In this document: positions 17,932 to 26,671 of the stretch, piece by piece
Numbering within the stretch: the stretch's first letter is position 1
Layout: each line of letters begins with the position of its first letter
DNA from: Paenibacillus_AR mesotrionivorans
Lineage (GTDB): Bacteria > Bacillota > Bacilli > Paenibacillales > NBRC-103111
NCBI RefSeq assembly: GCF_046098205.1
Contig: NZ_JBJURJ010000019.1
Coordinates: forward strand, 78,585 to 142,584
Reading direction: 5' to 3'
DNA length: 64,000 nt
Made by a program: the position numbers and the translations under genes
Notes under the pieces: generated by a model
Told to the model about the DNA's origin: nothing
Seen by the model: the letters and a program-made list of their open reading frames with translations, nothing else
Database searches by the model: none

Positions 17932-19506
17932 TCACTTGATACTCTTCTCGGCGGTATACGCCAGCCACTGCTTTTTATACTCCGACTGCACCTTTTCCAA
18001 ACCTGCGGTTTTGGCCTTGCCCAGGAAGGTTTTGATGCCCTCGTCTACATTGGCGATCTGGCCTGCATAGAGCGGGAACAAATACTGCTTCACCACCTGC
18101 TCCAGCGCTGCCCGCTCCGCCTGGTATCCGCTGTAATCCTCAGCGAAACCAAGGAATATATCCGGCTTTTGAATCTTATCCAGCTCGGCGAAGATCTGCT
18201 TCACCGTGTCATAACCCGGATCAAACAGCATTATTTCCGGATTCCGCCAAGCCCAGCCGTTCATGGATTCCCGGGGGAAGCCGTTGGAGTTTTTGTCGCC
18301 CAGCATTTTATAATAGCCGTTTTCCACTGCAAAATTCTTGCCCTCAATCCCGTATTGGGTCAGCCAGTTATAGCGTTTGTCGGTGACCAGCTTCTCATAG
18401 AAGGCCAACGCCCGTTCCGCATTTTTGCTGCTCTTCGGGACGGCATAGCCGTTGTGGATCGGATGCACCGGCGTGGCAAAGCCATTGGACAACCCGTAGG
18501 GGGAGTACCCCAAATCCCAATCCGGGTGAGCCGATTTGATCTTTTGCAGGCTGTCATTGTAGCGGGTGGGATTGTCCCCGATAATGGCGGCTGTTTTGCC
18601 GTTCACCAAAAGATCCGTGGTAGCGTCCTTGATATTCAGCACATTCTTCGGGAAGTAGCCCTTGTCAGCCCAGCTCTTCATGGTCAGCATATCCTGCTTG
18701 AACTCATCCGACTCCCAATAGGAATAAACATCGTTGGGTTTGTTATACTGGATGCCCAATCCGTATGGAACCGCCCCTACCCAACCGCGGAATTCACGGA
18801 AGCCGTTAATCACCCCATCAATGGCGGCGTTGGCCGTCAGCGGGGTCATGGTGGGCTCATTCTTCTTGATGCCGTCCAGATAGGCCTCGAAGGTCTTCAT
18901 ATCCGTCGGCTTCGGCAAATTGTATTTCTTGCGCAGGTCCTCCCGCCATACAAAACCTCCGGTGACATATTCCTTGTAGGTGGACGGCACTGTATAGATT
19001 TTGCCGTTGATCTTCACGGCCTCCCACATGTCCTTGGGTACGAAGGAATAGAGCTTGGGCGCTGCCTTAGGCAGGAGATCGCCGATGTCCATAAACGCTC
19101 CGCTTTTGGCATACGCCTGGAACTCCGCCCACTCGGTAGTATAGATCAGATCCGCATCCTGCCCGGAAGACAGGAGCAGCTTATACTTCTGCTGCCAGTC
19201 GGTCCAGGTGGTGTAATTGAACTTCACCGTGGCATTCAAATCCGCCAGGGCCAGCTTGTTCACCTCTGCTTCAATCACCGACAGGTCCTTGGGGGCGCTG
19301 CCCAGCATGTAGAACTGGAGCTCCACCTTCTTGGAGGTGTCAATCCCCGGTTTCGCCGTAGCCTGTGCGGCAGCGCTTGCGCCTGCAGACGCACTGGGGC
19401 TTGCAGTTGCTGCCTGGTCGTCCTTGCCTGCACAGCCCGCAAGAGCGGTGACAGCCAAGGAAGCGGCAAGGGCAACGGCTGCGGATTTTCTTTTGTACAA
19501 TTTCAT
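17932..19506 (-). CDS. LipO/YtcQ-like sugar-binding lipoprotein
   Basis: A 524-residue extracellular solute-binding protein of the large LipO/YtcQ type. The signal peptide and lipobox LAGC place the lipidated cysteine near residue 25, followed by an Ala/Ser/Thr-rich linker. The C-terminal half shows YNWLTQYGIEGKNF, a common signature of this class. It is the third gene of an operon with two LplB/YtcP-like permeases. Homologous systems import oligosaccharides such as rhamnogalacturonan or galactan fragments; the exact substrate is not readable. The start at 19506 has AGGGAGG. Confidence 0.93.
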   Translation of the reverse strand: MKLYKRKSAAVALAASLAVTALAGCAGKDDQAATASPSASAGASAAAQATAKPGIDTSKKVELQFYMLGSAPKDLSVIEAEVNKLALADLNATVKFNYTTWTDWQQKYKLLLSSGQDADLIYTTEWAEFQAYAKSGAFMDIGDLLPKAAPKLYSFVPKDMWEAVKINGKIYTVPSTYKEYVTGGFVWREDLRKKYNLPKPTDMKTFEAYLDGIKKNEPTMTPLTANAAIDGVINGFREFRGWVGAVPYGLGIQYNKPNDVYSYWESDEFKQDMLTMKSWADKGYFPKNVLNIKDATTDLLVNGKTAAIIGDNPTRYNDSLQKIKSAHPDWDLGYSPYGLSNGFATPVHPIHNGYAVPKSSKNAERALAFYEKLVTDKRYNWLTQYGIEGKNFAVENGYYKMLGDKNSNGFPRESMNGWAWRNPEIMLFDPGYDTVKQIFAELDKIQKPDIFLGFAEDYSGYQAERAALEQVVKQYLFPLYAGQIANVDEGIKTFLGKAKTAGLEKVQSEYKKQWLAYTAEKSIK

Positions 19507-19570
19507 GTGAATCCTCCCTTTTCATGTCCATGAATATGTTAACCGGCCCTGGATAACCCATAAGCCAGGT

Positions 19571-20464
19571 TTAACCTTTTACAGCGCCAATCGTCAAGCC
19601 CTTTACGAAATATCGTTGGATAAACGGGTACAGCAGTACAATGGGACCTGTAACGATCAGCGCCATGGCCATTTTGGTGGATTCTGTGGGAACGTCCTGG
19701 GACAGGGCCACTCCCGTACCCGCCCCCATATTGGCCAGGAAGGAGATGGTGTTGATGATGTTGTAGAGATAATACTGCAGCTGGTACATGGTCTGGTCGT
19801 TGATGAACAGCGACGAAGAGAACCAGTCGTTCCAATAATGCAGAGCCAGGAATAAGCCTACAGTCGCAATTCCCGGCAATGAAAGCTGAAGCACAATTTT
19901 CCAATAGATGGTGAAATCATTGGCCCCGTCAATTTTGGCTGACTCCACAATCTCATCTGGAACAGCGGAACGGATGAAATTTTTCATCAGAATAATCAGG
20001 AACGGGGACATCAGCCCCGGCAGCACCAGTACGGCATAGGTATCCATCAGCTTGAAATACTTGGTCAACATGATGTACCACGGAATCAGCCCCCCGCCGA
20101 ACAGGGTGGTAAAGTAGATATAGAAGGAGAGCTGGTTGCGGTATTTGAAATCCTTGCGCTGCAGCACATATCCGGCCATGGTGATCAAAAATAGCCCCAT
20201 AAGCGTGCCGATCACCGTTGTGGCTCCGGTTACCCCATAAGCCCGCAGCACCTCCTGGGGAAACTGGAACACCATCCGGTACCCGTCCAGGGACAGCTTG
20301 GGCGGGATCAGATTATACCCCTGCCGGATAATCGACTCATTTTCCGTCAAGGATGCGGAGATAATGAGCAGGAACGGAATCAGACAGACCACGGTGACGA
20401 AGGTTACGATTACGTAGGCAAACACCTGGAAGGAACGGTAATACTTTTCGTCTTTGATTTTCAT
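19571..20464 (-). CDS. YtcP-like sugar ABC permease
   Basis: A 297-residue inner-membrane subunit with six helices. It carries an EAA loop (EIVESAKIDGANDFTIYWKIVLQLSLPG) and the family N-terminus (CLIPFLLIISASLTENESI). The C-terminus YPFIQRYFVKGLTIGAVKG is typical of YtcP-type permeases. The ATG at 20464 lies 9 bases after GGAGGTG; the GTG further upstream overlaps that site and is less likely. It partners with the LplB-like subunit encoded just upstream. Confidence 0.93.
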   Translation of the reverse strand: MKIKDEKYYRSFQVFAYVIVTFVTVVCLIPFLLIISASLTENESIIRQGYNLIPPKLSLDGYRMVFQFPQEVLRAYGVTGATTVIGTLMGLFLITMAGYVLQRKDFKYRNQLSFYIYFTTLFGGGLIPWYIMLTKYFKLMDTYAVLVLPGLMSPFLIILMKNFIRSAVPDEIVESAKIDGANDFTIYWKIVLQLSLPGIATVGLFLALHYWNDWFSSSLFINDQTMYQLQYYLYNIINTISFLANMGAGTGVALSQDVPTESTKMAMALIVTGPIVLLYPFIQRYFVKGLTIGAVKG

Positions 20465-20479
20465 ATGTGTCTCCACCTC

Positions 20480-21478
20480 CTAGAACAGCGCGTATTCATC
20501 GTTCAATTTGCGGATGATCCAGTTCACCGTCATGATCAGGATAAAGCCGAACAGGGATTGGTACAGCCCCGCCGCCGTGGCCATGCCGATCTCGAAGGTC
20601 ACCTTCAGGGAACGGAATACATAAGTGTCGAGAATATCCGTGGTATTGTACAGCAGGCCGTTATTGCCGATGAGCTGGTAGAACAGATCGAATTGGCCCT
20701 TCATAATACTCCCCAAAGCAAACAGGAGCAGCAGCACAAAGGTGGATTTCAGCATAGGCACCGTAATGTACCAGATCCGCTGAAAAATATTGGCCCCGTC
20801 AATTTTGGCCGCTTCGTAATATTCGTCGCTGATGCCGGTTATGGCTGCCAGGTAAATCACCATACTGTAGCCGATGTTCTTCCATAAGTAGAAGAGGATA
20901 ATCAGGAAAATCCACACCACCGGTTTGCTGTACACATCCACCGGCTCCATCCCGAAGGACTTCAGCATGGTGTTCCACACGCCGGTTTCATAATTGAAGA
21001 TGTTGTAGACGATAACGCTCAGGATAACGAAGGAAATAAAATAGGGCAGGAACATCACCGACTGGGTCAGCTTTTTGAACCATTTGATGCGCAGCTCGCT
21101 GAGCAGGATGGACAGGGCAATAGCCAGCACGTTGACCAGCAGAATAAAGGCCACATTGTAGCCCAGCGTGTTCAGAGTTAACCGGGCTAGAATCCCCGAC
21201 CTCCAGAGAAACTCGAAGTTCTTGAAGCCGACAAACTCACTGTTGAACAGGCTGGTGTTAAAATCGAATTTGGTAAAGGCATAATAAATCCCCACCATTG
21301 GAAAATAATTGTTCACCAGAAAAAACAATAATGCCGGTGTAATCATCAGAAATAACAGCCGGTTCTTCACCAGCTCATGCAGGAACCCCCGCTTTTTCCT
21401 CATTCCCGCGGCAGCCTGTACGGACGTTCCTCCGTTAGCCGGGCCTGCGGCAGCTGTGGTTCGTTCTGTGGTGCTCAA
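20480..21478 (-). CDS. LplB-like sugar ABC permease (TTG start)
   Basis: A 332-residue integral membrane subunit, first gene of the second importer. It has an Ala/Gly-rich leader, a first helix (LLFLMITPALLFFLVNNYFPMVG), and the EAA loop (YYEAAKIDGANIFQRIWYITVPML). The apparent start is TTG at 21478, seven bases after AGGAGGGG; the nearby ATG is out of frame. It has the usual family length. No ATPase gene is present, so a shared MsmX-like ATPase is expected. Promoter elements with TTGCAC boxes lie at 21534-21588. Confidence 0.92.
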   Translation of the reverse strand: MSTTERTTAAAGPANGGTSVQAAAGMRKKRGFLHELVKNRLLFLMITPALLFFLVNNYFPMVGIYYAFTKFDFNTSLFNSEFVGFKNFEFLWRSGILARLTLNTLGYNVAFILLVNVLAIALSILLSELRIKWFKKLTQSVMFLPYFISFVILSVIVYNIFNYETGVWNTMLKSFGMEPVDVYSKPVVWIFLIILFYLWKNIGYSMVIYLAAITGISDEYYEAAKIDGANIFQRIWYITVPMLKSTFVLLLLFALGSIMKGQFDLFYQLIGNNGLLYNTTDILDTYVFRSLKVTFEIGMATAAGLYQSLFGFILIMTVNWIIRKLNDEYALF

Positions 21479-21533
21479 GCTCCATCCCCTCCTGGTTTGT
21501 CTTCCTATTTAGCGTCGCCGCTGTGTGATTTTG

Positions 21534-21588
21534 ATTATAGGGAGAGCCTGCAGGGCAAGGGTAGTGCAACATTCCGGACTTTGTGCAA
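21534..21588 (-). promoter_or_regulatory. Second importer promoter with TTGCAC boxes
   Basis: On the minus strand, TTGCAC occurs at 21588-21583 and 21569-21564 (19 bp apart). A non-consensus -35 region (21562-21557) and TATAAT (21539-21534) follow. A third, inverted copy lies at 21626-21631. The divergent AraC-type gene is the obvious candidate activator. Confidence 0.45.
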
Positions 21589-21733
21589 AAAGGAGCTATT
21601 CCCGGTGTGAAGATTTCATCACAGATTGCACATTTCTAACCTTAGGAGTCTGAGCGATGGAAAAGAGTTCATGTGTAATGACTGGGAGGGCAAGGAGTGA
21701 CTTGAGGGCGAGTTTTTTGGCGGCTTTGATCCC

Positions 21734-21778
21734 TTACCATTCCAATCCAATCAAGGCCGACAAAACGTGTTTGAGCAT
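21734..21778 (-). CDS. Possible 14-residue micro-peptide
   Basis: A very short frame, MLKHVLSALIGLEW then TAA, starts at 21778. It is preceded by an unusually good ribosome binding site (GGAAAGGAGTG, 8-base spacing). It lies between the second importer promoter and the divergent AraC gene, upstream of the importer promoter. No promoter for it was recognised, and a good ribosome binding site can arise by chance, so it is only a candidate. Confidence 0.2.
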   Translation of the reverse strand: MLKHVLSALIGLEW

Positions 21779-21889
21779 CCAAGGCACTCCTTTCCCGGTA
21801 AGGAATGAAACCCAATGAATATTAATTTGACCCTCCGCCGCTCAGACTCACGTCAAAAACCCGGGAAGCTCCCCCGCCCCCCGGCACAT

Positions 21890-21916
21890 TGTGCACAAAA
21901 GTATGGTTTGTGCACA
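21890..21916. promoter_or_regulatory. Perfect 10-bp inverted repeat, TGTGCACAAA
   Basis: TGTGCACAAA and its reverse complement are separated by 7 bases, upstream of the AraC-type regulator gene. The half-site shares TGCACAAA with the box at 21581-21588. It may be an autoregulatory operator. A T run begins five bases after the repeat, so a hairpin attenuator is the alternative. Confidence 0.45.
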
Positions 21917-22022
21917 CACATCTTTTTTTTCTACTAGCCGAACGATTCCACCGTATAGTATGATGTCCACTGTAAACAGCCCCGGCCCGACAAAGCCACC
22001 TGAGAGAGGAGACGTAAAGCCT

Positions 22023-24275
22023 TTGAAGCTGCCGAGAATCCGGAAACCCATGAAGCTGTATACGGCGTTTGTTATGAGCATCACACTGAGCATCGTAGCG
22101 ACAGTGCTGGTATCGTCTTACATCTATTACCGCAATTACACCAATGCCGCCTTGAATCAAACCTTCCTGTCGGACCTGGACCTGCTAGCGCGCACCAGCA
22201 AGGATGTGAACAGCATGAAGGACAGCGCCCAGTCCTTGTCCTTCCAGATCTACCGCAACAGCGCTATTTCCAAGCTGCTCAACTACTCCTCTCCCGATGT
22301 GTACGATGTGGTGGCCGGGATGAATGAGTTGTCCAATATGCTGAACTCCATGCCCTTTATCGATTCCATCATGGTGTACAATTCGGCCCCCAACACCTTC
22401 TATATCGCCGCTTTGTCCGGCCAGAACGGGATCTTCCCCAAGGAGGAGCTGGTGGATCAGAACATCATCCGTACCCTGGACCAGTTCAAAAGCTACAAAC
22501 CGTTTACCCCCATCCCCCGGGTGTATAATAATCATCCCGACACGGTTGTTCCCGTAAGCGTATACACGTATCTCTGCTACGATGCCATCAATACCAGCCA
22601 AACCATCAGCTCGGCCGTCGCCGTGAACGTCAATGCCGCATGGATCAACAGAAGCATCACCCTGAAGGAAGGACAGCTTCCCGGACAGACGTTTCTTATT
22701 GATGACCAGGACCGCATTCTGTCCACAGAAACTCTGCTTCCCGCCGAATTAACCAAAGCCGAGGACCAGCTGCTCCGCAGCTCGGTGATGAACCGGGATA
22801 CGGATTATCTGATCCATTCCTTCTACAATGTCAAATCTTTGATCTCCTTCACGGAGCGGGATTCCCTGGGCTGGCAGTATGTCAAAATCACCCCGTACCA
22901 CACTCTGGTGGATAGTGTCAGTGCCATCCGCAACACCTCCTTGACCATTGCAGGCATGATTCTGGCTGCCGGACTCCTCATCTCCTGGCTCCTGTCCGGC
23001 TTCCTGTACCGTCCGGTCCGGCGGATTACCACCAAGCTCAATATGCTGGAAACGGAGAAGCGGAACAACTCCCAGACCATCCGGCAGAATACGCTGCGGG
23101 ACCTGCTCCTGGGTATCCGCACCTTAACCAGCGAGCAAAAGCTGGAGAAGCTGAAGCAGGCGGGCATCACCTTCCGGTTTCAGCAGGATTACCGGGTTGT
23201 GCTGCTGAAGATCGACCATTTCCAGGAATTCCTCGCCAAACGGGGCAGCGACCTGGCTACCTACAAGTATGCCATCCTGAACATCAGTTGGGAGATTATG
23301 TCCCAGCTTTATCCGGTGGAAACGGTGAATATGGACGACGCCAGTCTGGTGCTTCTGGTGAATACGGATTCGCCGGACGTGACTCTTGATGAGGCGATTT
23401 TCCTGGAGAAGCTGGGCCAGGTCCAGCAGGCGGTGCTGGATTATCTCTCCATCAGCATATCGGTGACCTACAGTCCTGCAACCAACCAGTCCGGCCACCT
23501 CCATCCTTTGTATGAACAGGTGAAAGAGGCCTCTCTGCATCGGATGTTCTACGGGCACGGATCGGTGATTGATTCCGATGATATCCTGGCCTTGAAATCC
23601 AAGGAGTACATCTACCCCATGGACAAGGAAAAACGGTTCTCCGAAGCCATCAAAACAGGAAAAACCGCAGAAGCCATGACCATCTTTCAGGAGATTCTGG
23701 CGGAAACCGCCCTGTATCCTATCCAGGTGATGCGGCTGGCCATGTCCCATCTCACCATGACTACCAATACCCTGATTACCAGCATCCAGAAGAACAGCGC
23801 CATGGATTTTCCCGGAGGTTTGAGCATGTATATGCCCTCTTTGGACAGTGTGGAAACGTTAGAGGAGCTTGTGGCCACCTTTCATTCCTTCCTGGTGGAT
23901 GTCCACAGCAAGCTGACGGAGAAACGGAGCATGAAGCAGGGGGATTTGGTCAAAAGCATCAACAGCCTTATCGAAAAACACTTTGCCGACCCGGACCTAA
24001 ATGTCAATTGGATTGCCGAGCAATTCGATATGTCTTCGTTATATATCAGCCGGATTTACAAACAGCAGACACTGAATGCCCTGGGAGACGCCATCAGCGA
24101 ATTCCGTATGGAGAAAGCCAAGGAGCTCCTGGAGTTGACCCAGATTCCCATCGCCCAAATTGCCGATCAGGTGGGCTACACCAGCAGCACCTACTTCCAC
24201 CGGATTTTCAAGAAGCATTTTGGGGTCACCCCTACCGAGTTTCGCAAGGCCGGGGCCGGACATTTCCAAACCTAA
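22023..24275 (+). CDS. Membrane-bound AraC-family regulator
   Basis: A 750-residue one-component sensor-regulator. The first transmembrane helix (about 13-37, YTAFVMSITLSIVATVLVSS) is followed by a ~260-residue extracytoplasmic sensor region. A second helix follows (SLTIAGMILAAGLLISWLL), then a HAMP-like linker, a cytoplasmic middle domain, and a C-terminal AraC double helix-turn-helix (LNVNWIAEQFDMSSLYISRIYK; IAQIADQVGYTSSTYFHRIFKKHFG). No histidine kinase domain is present, so it couples sensing directly to DNA binding. The start is ambiguous: TTG at 22023 with AGAGGAG 11 bases upstream is preferred; ATGs at 21891 and 21963 lack ribosome binding sites. It is divergent from the second importer and is its likely regulator. 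Confidence 0.9.
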   Translation: MKLPRIRKPMKLYTAFVMSITLSIVATVLVSSYIYYRNYTNAALNQTFLSDLDLLARTSKDVNSMKDSAQSLSFQIYRNSAISKLLNYSSPDVYDVVAGMNELSNMLNSMPFIDSIMVYNSAPNTFYIAALSGQNGIFPKEELVDQNIIRTLDQFKSYKPFTPIPRVYNNHPDTVVPVSVYTYLCYDAINTSQTISSAVAVNVNAAWINRSITLKEGQLPGQTFLIDDQDRILSTETLLPAELTKAEDQLLRSSVMNRDTDYLIHSFYNVKSLISFTERDSLGWQYVKITPYHTLVDSVSAIRNTSLTIAGMILAAGLLISWLLSGFLYRPVRRITTKLNMLETEKRNNSQTIRQNTLRDLLLGIRTLTSEQKLEKLKQAGITFRFQQDYRVVLLKIDHFQEFLAKRGSDLATYKYAILNISWEIMSQLYPVETVNMDDASLVLLVNTDSPDVTLDEAIFLEKLGQVQQAVLDYLSISISVTYSPATNQSGHLHPLYEQVKEASLHRMFYGHGSVIDSDDILALKSKEYIYPMDKEKRFSEAIKTGKTAEAMTIFQEILAETALYPIQVMRLAMSHLTMTTNTLITSIQKNSAMDFPGGLSMYMPSLDSVETLEELVATFHSFLVDVHSKLTEKRSMKQGDLVKSINSLIEKHFADPDLNVNWIAEQFDMSSLYISRIYKQQTLNALGDAISEFRMEKAKELLELTQIPIAQIADQVGYTSSTYFHRIFKKHFGVTPTEFRKAGAGHFQT

Positions 24276-24409
24276 AACAACAATTCTCCATGCAAAAGCA
24301 ACCTCCGCCTATAGGCGGCTGCAGGCCGCTGTGTTTTAATGCGGAATAGGGCGTGTTTGCGGACACGTCCTGGCAACATAACCTGTGGATGGAGAAGGGA
24401 TGGACGAGT

Positions 24410-25573
24410 ATGGGCAATTATGAGCCGCTCGGTTTGAAGCCCGCAATGGGCTGGAATTCGTGGAATACCTTTACCTGGGATATTCATGAGCAGCTGATCC
24501 GCGAGGTGGCCGACAGGTTCGTGTCGGAGGGGTATAAGGAGGCGGGGTACGAGTATATCGTTATTGACGATTGCTGGAGCCTAAAGGAACGGGACGCTGG
24601 AGGAAATCTTGTTGCCGATCCGGCTAAATTTCCCGGCGGCATGAAGGCGGTAGCGGATTATATTCACAGCAAAGGTTTAAAATTCGGCATGTATTCCTGC
24701 GTCGGCACCCATACCTGCGCCGGTTATCCCGGCAGCTTCGAGCATGAATTCCAGGATGCCGCCCGGTTTGCCGAATGGGGTATCGATTTTCTGAAATATG
24801 ATTATTGCTTCAAGCCCCGCCATATCTCGGGAGAGCTTCTGTACAAACGAATGAGCCTGGCCCTGAAGAACTGCGGACGGGACATTCTGTTCTCCGCCTG
24901 CAACTGGGGGGAGGACGGCGTCTATAACTGGATCCGCGAGTCGGGCGCCCATATGTACCGCTCCACCGGAGACATCCGGGACAATTGGGAATCCGTCAAG
25001 TCCCTGGCGCTGTCGCAGCTGGGCAAACAATGTTATACCGGCTCCTTCTGCCACAATGACATGGATATGCTGGTGGTGGGTATGTATGGGGGAAGCAACA
25101 GCGATTTCATCGGCCGGATCGGGGGCTGCAGCGACACCCAATACAAAACCCATTTTTCCCTGTGGAGTCTCATGGGCTCTCCCCTGATGATCGGATGTGA
25201 TATCAGGAAGGATAACCCGATTACGAAGCAGATTCTCCAGAACCCCCATCTGATCGCCATCAACCAGGACCTGGAGGCCCGGGGCGCCTACCGCATCAAA
25301 CCCGAGCCCCAGTGGTTCCATACGGACGATGTGTTTATGCTGGTGAAGGTACTTACAGACGGCGACCTGGCCATCGGCTTCTTCAATCTGAGCGACAGCC
25401 AACGGGAGCTTTCCCTGCAATTTTGGGACCTGGGTTTGCCTTACGCCGCCGGCTTCTCCCTCTCCCTGTTTGATTGCTGGGCGGAGCAAGAATTGGGCGT
25501 TTTCCGGGAACGGTATGCTCCCGTAGTAGCAGCCCATGATTGTTTGGTAGTCCGGGCCAAGCTGGTGCGGTAA
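24410..25573 (+). CDS. GH27 alpha-galactosidase
   Basis: A 387-residue cytoplasmic enzyme hydrolysing terminal alpha-galactosyl residues. The GH27 N-terminus PAMGWNSWNTF is clear. The nucleophile D131 lies in FLKYDYC, and the acid/base D188 in RSTGDIRDNW. Cysteine-containing loops (IVIDDCW, GTHTCAGYPGS) are typical. The C-terminal beta-sandwich covers roughly the last 90 residues. The start at 24410 follows GAAGGGA. It lies 134 bp after the AraC-type regulator in the same direction, and its stop is followed after one base by the start of a small zinc-ribbon gene. Confidence 0.94.
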   Translation: MGNYEPLGLKPAMGWNSWNTFTWDIHEQLIREVADRFVSEGYKEAGYEYIVIDDCWSLKERDAGGNLVADPAKFPGGMKAVADYIHSKGLKFGMYSCVGTHTCAGYPGSFEHEFQDAARFAEWGIDFLKYDYCFKPRHISGELLYKRMSLALKNCGRDILFSACNWGEDGVYNWIRESGAHMYRSTGDIRDNWESVKSLALSQLGKQCYTGSFCHNDMDMLVVGMYGGSNSDFIGRIGGCSDTQYKTHFSLWSLMGSPLMIGCDIRKDNPITKQILQNPHLIAINQDLEARGAYRIKPEPQWFHTDDVFMLVKVLTDGDLAIGFFNLSDSQRELSLQFWDLGLPYAAGFSLSLFDCWAEQELGVFRERYAPVVAAHDCLVVRAKLVR

Positions 25574-25574
25574 T

Positions 25575-25778
25575 ATGGGCAGCGACAGATTTTGTCTGGC
25601 CTGCGGGGCTCCCCTTGCTGCCGACGATGTAGCCATCTATCTGAAGCTGGTATCCAGGACCGACCGGAAATTTTTGTGTTTGGATTGTCTGGGAAACAAG
25701 CTGCAATGCGGCCGTGAGCCGCTGGAGAAGCTCATCGCCTATTACCGGCAATCGGGCAATTGCGCCTTGTTCCGTTAA
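25575..25778 (+). CDS. Small CxxC/CxxC zinc-ribbon-like protein
   Basis: A 67-residue protein of unknown function. It has CLAC near the N-terminus and CLDC about 29 residues later, plus CG and C further on, a pattern that suggests a zinc ribbon. The remainder is a short amphipathic helix region. The ATG lies one base after the alpha-galactosidase stop (TAATATG), so translation is probably coupled. Its last four bases overlap the 3' end of the convergent AraC gene. I do not recognise a named family. Confidence 0.65.
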   Translation: MGSDRFCLACGAPLAADDVAIYLKLVSRTDRKFLCLDCLGNKLQCGREPLEKLIAYYRQSGNCALFR

Positions 25779-26584
25779 CTCTCCTGCCGGTGCAGCAAGC
25801 GGAAAGCCGTAGGGGAATGGGAGGTTGCTTTTTTGAACACCCGGGAAAAATGCAGCGGATCGTGATAACCAATAGAATAAGCTACTGACTGGATGGATAA
25901 GCCGGAGGACCTCAGCAGCTCCCGGGCACGCCCGATGCGAAACCAGGTGATATAGCCGGACACGGATTGGCCGGTGGCTTCTTTGAACAGGCGGAAGAGA
26001 TAGCTGCGTTCGATATTAACGGCTTGGACAATGTCGGAAACCTTCAGGGACGGCTTCCAGTAATGATGCTCGATGTAGGCCTTGGCCATCCCGGCGTAAT
26101 CCGTGGGAGCCGCCTCCTCACAAGGATAGAACTCCAGATAGCAGGACAGCAGCAGCCGCAGACGGGCGTCCGACCGCAGACGCTCATACGGCTTTACCCC
26201 GGGATTCCAGGCAATTTGAAAGAACGGCCTCAGTTCTCCGGGAGCTGTACCTACAGCAGGACAGCTCTTCCCCAGCTTCGTCATCGCCAGCAGCTGCCGT
26301 GCCTCCTCACCGCTGAACTCGTTCCAGACATATTCCCAAGGCTGCTCGGGATCAGGGTAATAGTAGACCTCAGTATGAGGAAAAATGAGAAAGCTCTCTC
26401 CTTCCCGGATTTGATTTATCACCCCGCCTGTCTCCAGCGTGCCACGGCCGCTGATGATATAGTGGAGAGCATAAACCTCCCGCACACCGGGTCCCCACCG
26501 GTGCAGGTTGGCAGGTTTGTAACCTCCCGCCAGATAGTGCAGATCACCTGCCGGATAGCGGGATACCGTATAGCCTCGTCCCAT
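25775..26584 (-). CDS. AraC-family transcriptional regulator
   Basis: A 269-residue cytoplasmic regulator with an N-terminal cupin sugar-sensing domain (LHRWGPGVREVYALHYIISGRGTLETGG, FPHTEVYYYPDPEQPWEYVW). The C-terminal double helix-turn-helix shows LKVSDIVQAVNIERSYLFRLFKEATG and IQSVAYSIGYHDPLHFSRVFKKATS. It lies 87 bp downstream of the GH2 gene in the same direction, so it probably regulates that gene. It is convergent with, and overlaps by 4 bases, the small zinc-ribbon gene. Confidence 0.92.
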   Translation of the reverse strand: MGRGYTVSRYPAGDLHYLAGGYKPANLHRWGPGVREVYALHYIISGRGTLETGGVINQIREGESFLIFPHTEVYYYPDPEQPWEYVWNEFSGEEARQLLAMTKLGKSCPAVGTAPGELRPFFQIAWNPGVKPYERLRSDARLRLLLSCYLEFYPCEEAAPTDYAGMAKAYIEHHYWKPSLKVSDIVQAVNIERSYLFRLFKEATGQSVSGYITWFRIGRARELLRSSGLSIQSVAYSIGYHDPLHFSRVFKKATSHSPTAFRLLHRQES

Positions 26585-26671
26585 GAGAATATTCTCCGTT
26601 TCTCTTCCGAAGGTTCGCCCGGACAGCTCGTTGCTGCAAGTGTAACAGGAAACCTCCTGACCGGCAACGGC

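Noticed and set aside
17890..19533. A 547-codon plus-strand frame
   Set aside because: It is antisense to the second solute-binding protein, with no start signal or domain.
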